From: Muraenolepis orangiensis
Taxonomy: Eukaryota > Chordata > Actinopteri > Gadiformes > Muraenolepididae
Direction: 5' to 3'
NCBI GenBank assembly: GCA_027704905.1
Contig: JANIIK010000756.1
Coordinates: 1-64,000 of the forward strand
DNA length: 64,000 nt
Shown one piece after another: positions 55,916 through 64,000 of the stretch (its first letter is position 1; each line of letters begins with the position of its first letter). Made by a program: the position numbers and the translations under genes. A model generated the notes under the pieces. The model searched no databases. It saw only the letters and a list, made by a program, of their open reading frames with translations, and was not told the DNA's origin.

Positions 55916-56469
55916 AACTATTTTTGTCAGGTGTCGGAGGAAGATTGTACCAGCTGTGAAGCTGACCGTATCCACCACCGTCACATAGCTTGTGATGAGG
56001 AGGTATTCACCCTGTGCACCTTCATGATGGCACAAAACAATCTGCATGTTCCTGTGGATGCATTCATGGCAATTGACCTCTACATTTCCCTGAGAGAAGA
56101 GTTGACTACACTTCTAAACATTGAGAGATAGAGGTAGCGAAGGAAAGACGAGGGCCGCCCACTTGTATGTTTGTATCATGTTTATCATTTCTGCTTTGCT
56201 TGTGAATTTGTGTCATTTTCAATTTATAGAATTCAAATCTGGGTCAACTGCATGGAAGGCATCTATGCTGACCACTCTACCACAATGATTCACATTTGGA
56301 AGACAAATGCAATTGATAATTGAAACCTGAATTGACCCAAGTTTCAGGGTCGACCTTGCAGTTCACTGGTCTCCAAGTTAAAAAAAATGGTAACTGTGAA
56401 GTTATTTTATTAATTGCTATGTAAACCAAAGGGTTCCATGTTAATCAAAGCGTTCCATGTTAATCAAAG

Positions 56470-56541
56470 GGTTCCATGGTGTAATGGTTAGCACTCTGGA
56501 CTCTGAATCCAGCGATCCACGTTCAAGTCTCGGTGGAACCT
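56470..56541 (+). tRNA. tRNA-Gln(CTG)-like
   Basis: 72 nt beginning GGTTCCATGGTGTAATGG, anticodon loop CTCTGAA (CTG, reads CAG), paired acceptor (GGTTCCA with TGGAACC). The T stem is weakened: CCACG opposite CTCGG gives two mismatches where the usual sequence is CCGAG. May be a decaying gene. The next copy at 56747 has an intact T stem but lacks its 5' half. Confidence 0.7.
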
Positions 56542-56657
56542 TGTTTGCTGTGGCTCTTTATCTATAACTGAAATGTTTTTCAGCGGTGAAAGGGTGTTTT
56601 CCAGAGCACATTCAATACAGTATCCACTATTGTGCTGAGATCTGTAATCTCTAGATA

Positions 56658-56739
56658 GATGAGGTGGCCGAGTGGATAAGGCGATGTACTGCTAATCCAT
56701 TGTGCTCTGCACGCGTGGGTTCAAATCCCATCCTCATCG
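56658..56739 (+). tRNA. tRNA-Ser(GCT)-like
   Basis: 82 nt with a long variable arm, as class II serine tRNAs. It starts GATGAGGTGGCCGAGTGG; anticodon loop CTGCTAA (GCT); T arm TGGGTTCAAATCCCA; acceptor end CCTCATC plus G. One anticodon-stem mismatch (ATGTA opposite TCCAT). Possibly functional or recently decayed. Confidence 0.75.
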
Positions 56740-56746
56740 GGTCAAG

Positions 56747-56926
56747 TCTTTGAATCCAGTGATCCGAGTTCAAGGCTCGGTGGAACCTTGTTTGCTGTGG
56801 CTCTTTATCAATAACTGAACTGTTTTTCAGTGGTAAAGGGTATTTTAAAGAGAACATTCAGTACAGTGTACAATATTGTGCACAGATCTGCTAATTCTGC
56901 AGAGATCAGGTGGCCGAGTGGTGATG
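56747..56926 (+). tRNA. Truncated duplicate of the Gln-spacer-Ser unit
   Basis: The 3' half of a tRNA-Gln (56747-56788, from TTTGAATCCAG, with paired CCGAG/CTCGG) follows the tRNA-Ser after 7 bp. Then comes a diverged copy of the same spacer (TGTTTGCTGTGGCTCTTTAT), and the first ~23 bases of a tRNA-Ser (56904-56926, GATCAGGTGGCCGAGTGG). Neither tRNA copy is complete. Confidence 0.75.
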
Positions 56927-57234
56927 ACTCATCACTGGGTTGCTACCCAGGCTATTGTGCTGCTTTCTACAAACGCCACTTGAATGGATGTAGATATGAA
57001 CACTATCAGTGTGTGGGTGACTGGGTCACATGTCAATTGACTCTGTATGTCAAATATAGAAGGACATTTGTTAAATGCAGCGACACTGAGCCAATGAGAA
57101 CAATTACCCTAAGGGAAAGTGGATGGTATGGTATTGGTCAATGGTTGTTCTTCCTTTGTCATGATAGCCCATGTGATTCCAGAGGTTTTCCTGGATAAGA
57201 CGTGGTCGTAGGGCAGGGTGATCTGCCACCAGCC
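56927..57234. other. No supported feature
   Basis: An open frame from 56830 to 57198 runs through the tRNA-derived sequence into this interval and has no recognisable domain. Confidence 0.4.
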
Positions 57235-57358
57235 CCATCTCCTCCTCCCTGGAGAGATATGTCTGAGGTAAATAAAGACACAAATAGAACAATTGCATTC
57301 CCAATTTGAGGCCAATAGTAAAATGGTCCCAACTACTAGGATGCCTGCGTAGTGACAT
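57235..57358 (-). repeat. ~120-bp dispersed repeat, inverted relative to 52150-52270
   Basis: Plus strand CTGAGGTAAATAAAGACACA and CTACTAGGATGCCTGCGTAG pair with TTTACCTCAG and CAGGCATCCTAGTAG of the other copy, with many substitutions in between. Confidence 0.7.
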
Positions 57359-57805
57359 AAAAGTCAAAGTCAAAGTTATACAAGTATAAGCAATGGGTGA
57401 AAATCTTATGTGCAATACCCGACGACAGACAGCAGTTATAAAAATATAAATAATAGAATAAAAAATAAGTAAAAAGTACAAACTGTATAAAGTTAAATAT
57501 ATAAAAATATAAAAGTGCATATATGAAATGCAATATATTAGCACAAAAAAGAGCAATATATATATATATAAATCAATGTAATAAAATATACATTGTTATA
57601 TGCTATCCGCCCTTGTTCAGCAGCCTGATGGCCTGACTGTGGAAGCTGTCTCTGAGTCTATTTCTACAGCACTTGATACTGCGGTACGGCCTGCCTGACG
57701 GTAACAGTGAGTACAGTTGGGGGCTGGGTGGTCTTGTCTGTTATGATGCGTGTGGCCTTGGCCACGCACCACTTGTGGTGTATATCCAGGAGGGAGGGAA
57801 GCTCG
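57359..57805 (-). mobile_element. Rex1-like LINE 3'-end fragment
   Basis: Minus strand reads the C-terminal region (CCGTCAGGCAGGC, then AGGCTGCTGAACAAGGGCGG) and the AT-rich 3' UTR with ATAACTGCTGTCTGTCGTCG, matching the intact element at 7656-10885. It ends in a degenerate GACTTT tail at about 57365. Confidence 0.82.
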
Positions 57806-58200
57806 GAGCCACTGAGGTCACGACTGCAGAGTCACTCCCCGTCTTCCGCCGCAGGCTGAAAACCCATCTCTTCAGGACACACTTCCCGGATCCTTCCTCG
57901 TAGCGTCAATTCAGTCAGTCAAAAGTAGATTACATATTATAGATAGGTAGATATTGTTCTAGATATTGTTGCATATTGTTTGCCAACTTATTTTACTTTT
58001 TCCGTTACACTTTGTCCAGAATTTTTGTCCTTCTACCTGAGCACTGGTTCAGTTATTGGAGACTTGTTAGAAATGAAATGCACTTTTGACTTCTTGGTGA
58101 CGAGTTGTTCTCTTCACCTTCCTTTGTTGAAGCACACTACTGTAAGTGGCTTTGGATCAAAGCGTCTGCTAAATGAGCGTAATGTAATGTAATGTACTGT
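57806..58200 (+). mobile_element. L2-type LINE/SINE 3'-end fragment
   Basis: Starts with the C-terminal frame SLPVFRRRLKTHLFRTHFPD and a stop near 57902. It ends with AAGTGGCTTTGGATCAAAGC, GTCTGCTAAATGAGC and (AATGT)n, a classic fish L2 3' end. Confidence 0.72.
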
Positions 58201-58625
58201 GTGTTGTGAGTTGTGTTAGTTCTCTGTGTTGTCTCTCCCTTCTCCCTTTCCCCTGTGTCTAAATAGCCCCCATGGACGTGCGTGAGAGAGGGGGCTGGGG
58301 GGTTGTTGTGGGTTAAGTGTTGCTGTTGTAAATATATATGGGACATTATTTTTGATAATAAATATTTTTAAAAAAAAGGAGGGATGGACTAGAAATCCAT
58401 TGGGGTCTTTCCCCGCGCACGTGAGAAACCTGCCCACAACGATTGGTTAGACTACAGCCTATCCTTTGAGCCTAAGATTGTTGACTTATGCTCATCTCCA
58501 AGATGTGATCAGTTCACTGGATTCATCGTCATATCCAAAGACAATCACAAAATGCAACAATATCTCCAATTTGATACAGTTTGATAAGTTGTGCTTCTAG
58601 AGATAAGAAGCCATCTACGGTGAAA
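58201..58625. other. No gene seen
   Basis: Contains an A-rich stretch (AATATTTTTAAAAAAAAGGA, about 58360) that may be the tail of an old retroelement. Otherwise unassigned. Confidence 0.4.
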
Positions 58626-58697
58626 GGGGATGTAGCTGAGTGGTAGAGCGCATGCTTCTCATGTATGAGGCCGTGGGTTCAATCCCCGGCATCTCCA
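58626..58697 (+). tRNA. Alanine-type tRNA body with CTC (Glu) anticodon
   Basis: 72 nt starting GGGGATGTAGCTGAGTGG and ending CCCCGGCATCTCCA. The acceptor has G3 opposite T70, the main identity element for alanyl-tRNA synthetase, and the body matches vertebrate tRNA-Ala. The anticodon loop is TTCTCAT, so the anticodon is CTC (reads GAG, Glu) instead of an alanine triplet such as CGC. The anticodon stem is CATGC with GTATG, containing one C-T mismatch-like pair as well as wobble pairs. One D-stem pair and one T-stem pair are mismatched. It is either a pseudogene or an unusual chimeric tRNA. Confidence 0.65.
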
Positions 58698-58813
58698 ACA
58701 TGTAGGCAGGTTCATACAGTGGTGTGGAGGCTTGGGTTTTACTCCAAATAAATCACGCCAAGATTTGGGCATATTGAGACTGTTGATGGGTATGCGCTGA
58801 TTTGACTCTAGAA

Positions 58814-59154
58814 CAGCGGTTCTTAACCTGGGTTCCATCGAACCCCAGGAGTTCGGTGAGTCAGTCTCAGGGGTTCGGCGGAGGTACTATTTGTATTTTA
58901 TCATTTTATTATTATTATTATTATTATTCTTATTATTGTTAATAATAACGTGAGTGACAAATAAAGGAATTCTGATTCCCACAGAATCACGATCACTTCA
59001 TTGAAAAAAAGCCACACACAATGTTCGCGATCGCGTTTATCGCGTTGGACTTCACGATCGCGACATATTTTATTTTTCCAATTACGAAAGGTTCGGTGAA
59101 TGCGCGTATGAAACTTGCGGGGTTCAGTACCTCCAAAAAGGTTAAGAACCACTG
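58814..59154. mobile_element. hAT-type MITE with 8-bp target-site duplication
   Basis: Ends CAGCGGTTCTTAACCTGGGT and inverted CAGTGGTTCTTAACCTTTTT; CTCTAGAA flanks both sides (58806-58813 and 59155-59162). The inner part (GAATTCTGATTCCCACAGAA, AAAAAGCCACACACAATG) is the reverse of the core of the MITE at 18491. It carries (ATT)n and no ORF. Confidence 0.85.
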
Positions 59155-59170
59155 CTCTAGAATGATCACA

Positions 59171-59279
<109 letters not shown>

Positions 59280-61160
59280 GGGTGTAACCTGAAACACAAA
59301 CCAGGAATCAACACAAGAAGAATCCAAACCAACAAGATTGTGAACCATTTTAGAGATATTTCTCAAGAGCTGCAGTCAGTAATCAATAGTCTATATTGAT
59401 TAAAGTGTATGCGTCTGAATAATAAATGACATCATGTTACAATATTGTACAATTCTGATTTAATTGAAAATGAATCAAGTATCGTCAGAGACTGTGTGTG
59501 TCTGAGCTTCTGGTCCTCAGAGCTCTCTGTCTATGGTTCATATGTTAATAAGGTTATTATGGTTCATGACTGATACTACTACTACTGATACTGTAGTCAA
59601 CTCTGATCTGTGATGTATCATCAATATATATCACTAATATATCATCATATATCACTTTATTATAGCAGGAAGAAGACTAAGATACTGTAGTCAACTCTGA
59701 TCTGTGATGTATCATCAATATATATCACTAATATATCATCATATATCACTTTATTACAGCAGGAAAAAGACTAAGATACTGTAGTCTGTAGTGAGTACAG
59801 CAAGTACTCAGTACATGCTGTATAATAGGTACATTGTCAGTACTTGTACTCAGTATAATAGGTACATTGTCAGTACATGTACTCAGTATAATAGATATAT
59901 TCTCGGTACATGTACTCCAGTAGAATAGGTACATTATTGTCACGGTCCAACCCAGCTCTTTCCGCTCCTAGTCCTGGATTTCCGCCGGCTTCCTGGATCC
60001 GCGATGTCACCGGACTCCGTTCCGAAATGCCACTCCGTGTTTTCCCTGTCAGCCGTTTTACACTGAACTCACCTGTTGTCAATCGCTCCTCATTGACCAA
60101 GCTGTATTCAAGCCATGTCTGTTGTGTTACTCAATGCTGGATTATCACCCGATTTTTCCGAAAGCCTCACGTTCGTATCAAGTTAAGTTCATTGTGTTCT
60201 GTCTATTGATCCGTCTGGAGCCATCTTATTAGGCGTTTACCACCTCTAGCTGTCTTCTTGTCAATATCGTATTACTGAAAAATACAAACAATTTCAAATG
60301 TAACAGACGTACGATCAGATGCAGTTGTACCGTTATTTAGTTTTTACTTTTCTAACAATAAGTGGTTCTAATCATTGACTTTAGATTAGTCTTCACCAGA
60401 GTCAGGATAAAGGACACTACTGCTGGTCAGTACGCTGTTGAGTTGGACACTACTAACGTTAAGCGTTTACAGGAGTCACAGCTTTTCCCACTTCTCTCAT
60501 CCATAACCAAATGTAACGTTAACTTAACCCCACAGAGCATATTCAGTTTGTCACTGCATTCATCTTAAAGAGGGCGGTTGAATGTGTTTACAGTTGCCTG
60601 TTATACCTGTTATGCCTGCGAGGTTCCCAACCACCCTGGGCTCCATCTCTTCTCCCCCCTACCGTCCGGTCGTCGGTTCCGCAGCATCCGTACAACGACT
60701 ACCAGGTTCAAGGATAGTTTGATCCACAGGCAGTGACCTACTGAACTGCTAGGAGTGCTGCCACTATCATAACATTGTCATTAACATTACACTGTCATAC
60801 TTTCCTGGACTCATTACAGTTACTGCACTGTTCTGCACTGAATTCATGATGGAATTCAACACACATTCCATCAGTCATTGTATTGTTATTTTTATTGTAA
60901 TTTTAATTGTGTACAGTATTGTTACAGTACAGTGTAAGTATAGTACATAGTATAGTATATTGTGTTAAATTGTAGTATAAACTCAAACTGCAGGAGGGAA
61001 TGGGGAGTAAGCATTCATTCTACTCTATCACATATGGCAAATGAAAATCTTTAATCTTGAATGAAGGAGCAGGTAGGAGTCAGAGGTCATTCAGGAGCAG
61101 GTAGGGGTTAGGGGTCATTGAGGAGCAGGTAGGGGTTAAGGGTCATTGAGGAGCAGGTAT
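59280..61160 (+). repeat. Amplicon flank of gene D
   Basis: Modules in order: spacer (59290-59575), 94-bp satellite about two copies (59580-59790), 30-bp repeat (59820-59935), short-form LTR-like block (59937-60210), 68-codon block (60362-60568), LINE 3' end (60595-61065), short DR1-type minisatellite (61065-61160). Mirror image of 47940-50590. Confidence 0.8.
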
Positions 61161-61636
61161 AATCATAATGATCACTTTCTCAGCAGCTTTCTCCCCCATA
61201 GATGGCCTTGTATTGATGAACAGAATACCAACCAGGATCCGTGTTAGAAACTCATATCAGAGCCCTTTTAGAATGTTAAGATACACAGAATAATATATTA
61301 TGAACAACAAAACAAATGTGTGTATTTCTATATATGTGTGTGTGTGTATTTATATATATGTGTGTGTGTGTGTATTTATATATATGTGTGTGCATTTATA
61401 TAAATATATATGTGTGTGTGTGGTAATGGATGCTTTTATATAGGGCTTAATTCCAATTCCTTTTTATGTGTGTGTGTGTACTTCTTTATACTTTGAGTGT
61501 GTGTGTTTTTATACTGTATATATGTGTGTGTGTACTTCTATATATTTGAGTGTGTGTGTCTGAATACTGTATATGTGTGCGTTTGTTTGTTTGTTTGTTT
61601 GTTTGTTTGTTTGTGTGTGTGTGTCAATGTGTGTTG
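61161..61636. repeat. Gene D 3' flank with degenerate (GT)n and (GTTT)n
   Basis: TATATATGTGTGTGTGTG blocks and TTTGTTTG repeats (about 61585-61612). Same layout, inverted, as downstream of gene B. No gene. Confidence 0.85.
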
Positions 61637-64000
61637 CTACAAGCGACACAGAGACACTGAGGAACCATAATCCAATAACCCAAACGCAGGGAGGAGGTCC
61701 TCCTGGGTGAATGTGGACTGCAAGGTGTGGATGAGTGTCAGTGTGTCTGAGGACCCTCCTCCATCTGGGGACACTCTGTAGAAGGAGAGAGAGCCAGCAG
61801 GCCGGTCCACATACACTCCTACTCTGTTAGAGGGGAGGAGATCTATGGCTGTTTCACTACGGTTGTACCAGACAGAGTAACCATCATCATAACAATAAAG
61901 ACTCCAGGACTTGTTGTTGAATCCAAGCACGCTGTCACCACCCAGTCCTCTCCTAGTGATTCCTCTGTATGTCACTCCTATATCAACACCTCCTCCTTTC
62001 CTCTCCATCTCCACCTCCCAGTAACAGCGGTCAGTCAGACCCTCTCTACACAACACCTGGTGATAGAAGTCAAATCTCTCCGGGTGATCAGGATACGACT
62101 CCTCCTCTCTAACCACCGTCACCTTCCTGTTGTCCTCAGACAGAGAGAGTCCTCTGTGGGCTGTGTTTGGGTCCAGTGTGAGTTCACACTCATCTGATGG
62201 GAGAGAGAACCAAAGACATGATGAGTCTACACAGAAATACTCCTGATGAGGTCATCAAGATATGAGCCGTTTGGAGTCAGTTCAATAAACCCTTTAAAAA
62301 TGGGTGGAGCCGTGAATAACCACTGAGGAAGAAAAAGTACTTGATTGGAAAGTACTCTCTTGATTTATAGATAGGACATCATTAAACGCTAGCAGTTGCC
62401 AACATTAACCTTGGATAACTACAATTGTGACTTTGATAGGAGAGGTGTTTCTAAGAATTGGTTGCCTAGTTTCCTAGGACCTAAAGTATGATGAAAAGAT
62501 ATATTATTATATATATAGAATTATAACCTTATAGATTCATTATAATATATTAATATTTATATATTTTATTTATTAATATAAACATTATTATACAGTGATA
62601 TATATTATTATATAAAATATGTTTATTCACATATATTATTAGATATATTTTAGATCATGTTCTGAATATTAAATACACATACAAGTATGATTAACAGCAT
62701 CCTGATTATGATTGTCTAATAATAATAACACTCATAATACTCATCATTAATAAATAATATTGTTACAGTAATAATATACGTTGAATTTTACAAAGAAGGA
62801 TTCATTGTGATGGTTATGCATTATGTAAAAGATACCAACCATCATGTATCTCATCAATATATTAATATATTGATGGAGGGATGGACTTTCAATCTTAGGA
62901 GTTAGTGTGTTGTTGTGATGACTCAAACTAAACAGACACTTACACTTCTTTAGAGTCGACCTCAGGACAGGCAGCTTCTTCATCTCCATGTCCAGTGTCT
63001 CCTTCAGCTGATCCAGGGATCTCCTCAAGGTCCCTACGTATGACGGAGGAGGGACCTCCACCCTGGTCCAGTCCCTGGTGTTTGGAGGATTCTTCAGGGA
63101 TCTGAAGATCTGGAGGAAGTGGAGGTGGTCTTCAGTGTGTGAGAGCTGCTTCACCTCTGAGCTCCTATTGGTCAGATCTTTAACTTCCTGCTCCAGCTCT
63201 TTGATGAGGCCTTCAGCGTGCTTCTCTATGGATTTCAGTTTCTCTTGAACTGTTTGTTTGTGATCATCCCGACACTTTTTAACGCAGCTCATTAGAGCGT
63301 CGAGGACCTGGTCACCATCGGCTAGCTCTCGGTCTGCGTCTTCTTTGCTGCGCGTTACTGCGTCTTTGATCTCCTGAACCTTTCCTTGTCTCTCCTGGAT
63401 CATCTGCTGATCTTCAGACTCTATCTTCCCCAGCTAGGCCTTCTTCAGCTCATATTCCTCCTTCAGAGGTACAACAGGATGGGACCTGTGGTCAGTCTCT
63501 GTACAGAACTGACACACAGACACCTGTTCAGTCTGGCAGAAGAGGTCCAGATGTTGATAATTGTGTTTCTTACACATCCTGTCTTCTAGCCGGGCCTGAG
63601 GCTCCACCAGCTTATGTTTCTTCAGGCCTGCGACTCTCTGATGTGGCTCCAGGTGGGAGTGGCAGAAGGAGCACTGACACACTAGGCAGGACTTGACAGC
63701 CTTCAGCTTGGTCCCGGTACAGATGTCACAGGGAACGTCTCTTGGTTCAACACAAGGCTGCTCTTTGGCCAGTACGGACCGTCTAAACTCGTCCACCATC
63801 TCCGATAAGAGGGTATTGACCCGTAGATCAGGTGTTGTGTGGAACACCTCGTTGCAAACAGGACATTTGAACTGGACCTTGTCCTCCCAGAACGTGGTGA
63901 TACAGGCTCTACAGAAGTTGTGTCCACATGGTGTGCAAACTGGACTCTTGAACACATCCTGACAGACGGAACAGGAAAAGTTCTCCTTAGAAGATTTAGC
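61637..64000 (-). pseudogene. Gene D: full TRIM (RING, B-box1/2, coiled coil, PRY-SPRY) with one premature TAG
   Basis: Exon 64000-62944 continues beyond the window (the first visible codons read AKSSKENFSC, so only MAS is missing by analogy with gene A). The PRY-SPRY exon is 62193-61637 (557 nt). Phase-1 junction as in A-C. Order: C3HC4 RING (CSVCQDVF, PCGHNFC, CPVC); B-box1 (CDICTGTKLKAVKSCLVC); B-box2 (CKKHNYQHLDLFC, CQFCTETDHRSH); long coiled coil (about 150 residues rich in K, E, L); complete PRY-SPRY. Fish class C-IV TRIMs with this layout are candidate E3 ligases in innate immunity. One codon at 63436-63434 is TAG where A and C have CAG (KKAQLGKI): a single C-to-T nonsense change; all else is open, about 540 codons. 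RING to coiled coil lies in one exon, although related fish genes have several exons here, suggesting intron loss. Recent inactivation or readthrough are both possible. Confidence 0.85.
62194..62943 (-). other. Gene D phase-1 intron
   Basis: 750 bp, homologous to gene A's intron (AT-rich centre, pyrimidine tract before CAG). It contains a truncated copy of the palindrome (about 62845-62878): the right-hand CATGATGTCC arm seen in A-C is replaced by GGAGGGATGG. Confidence 0.75.

Larger units (their letters stand above)
53320..56131 (+). pseudogene. Integrase-core (DDE/rve-type) protein, decayed and repeat-expanded
   Basis: Pieces resemble a family of integrase-core proteins found repeatedly in fish genomes. 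A possible exon ends at ACAAG|GTATGT (53370). Acceptor CTCTCCAG at 54300-54307 precedes MDELELIEIYFNLGLKYKEI, then LKTLKRILKKNGPFRRKQFE (one base lost before LKTL). The catalytic part follows: EELGGSARILRTDKGTENS with the second acidic residue in RTDKGTEN, RDLQRYLSVNDVD, GDRSFIHG-stop, NQRIESWC. A C-terminal piece (55915-56131) ends DAFMAIDLYISLREELTTLL. Stops, frameshifts, missing sequence around the first catalytic Asp and three tandem expansions make it non-functional. Family assignment is from memory of such proteins. Confidence 0.62.

Noticed and set aside
56830..57198. 122-aa ORF on plus
   Set aside because: It runs through tRNA-derived repeats and unique sequence, and no domain is seen.

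Overview
The window is eukaryotic and almost certainly from a teleost fish. It has spliced genes with GT-AG introns, fish-type TRIM/PRY-SPRY genes, Rex1-like, L2-like and I/Nimb-like LINEs, a Ty1/copia fragment, hAT and pogo DNA elements, a SINE with an L2-like tail, long (CA)n tracts, several minisatellites and nuclear tRNA-like sequences. The species cannot be named from the sequence.

The backbone is a segmentally amplified PRY-SPRY (B30.2) gene family. There are four members: A (minus, 13460-17.1k), B (plus, 27.9k-29670), C (plus, 41.6k-47411) and D (minus, 61637 to beyond the window end). A, B and C share a promoter with two CRE octamers around a GC box plus a TATA-like box, a non-coding first exon, a coding exon, one phase-1 intron and a PRY-SPRY exon. 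The first coding exon differs between members. D carries RING, two B-boxes and a long coiled coil, but has one in-frame TAG. A and C carry RING joined to a very short coiled coil, with the B-boxes and most of the coiled coil removed by the same two in-frame deletions. In B the whole RING/B-box/coiled-coil part is replaced by a short basic N-terminus and one hydrophobic helix, giving an intact putative membrane-anchored PRY-SPRY protein of 237 aa. C also has a 1-nt insertion in SPRY and a 3.2-kb LINE in its intron.

The 3' flank of each gene repeats the same ordered modules: (CA)n; a 28-bp minisatellite rich in DR1 nuclear-receptor-like half-sites; a LINE 3'-end fragment; a conserved 68-codon block; an LTR-like block; a ~30-bp repeat; a 94-bp satellite; a single-copy spacer; and another (CA)n. 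Gene-less pieces of the module lie at 17.6-20.6k and 36.8-38.0k. C and D are convergent, so their flanks form a large imperfect inverted repeat.

Region by region: 1-3.0k frameshifted L2-like LINE; 3.0-6.97k 35-bp minisatellite array 1; 7.4-13.4k amplicon flank interrupted by an intact Rex1-like LINE; 13.5-17.1k gene A; 17.2-20.6k gene-less amplicon piece with a hAT MITE; 21.64-27.55k array 2 of the same 35-bp unit; 27.5-31.6k gene B and its flank; 32.4-36.8k AT-rich satellite hosting a hAT element (with a nested MITE) and a pogo-like element; 36.8-38.0k amplicon fragment; 38.0-41.3k LINE fragment abutting a copia fragment with its LTR; 41.3-50.75k gene C and its flank; 50.8-52.6k tRNA-Ala-like sequence, polypurine tract and SINE; 52.6-56.1k minisatellites and a decayed integrase-core pseudogene; 56.4-59.2k tRNA-like cluster, LINE 3' ends and a hAT MITE; 59.2-64.0k flank and gene D.

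Only A and B look like intact host genes. The intact long ORFs in the LINEs belong to mobile elements. The remainder is repeats or decayed elements.
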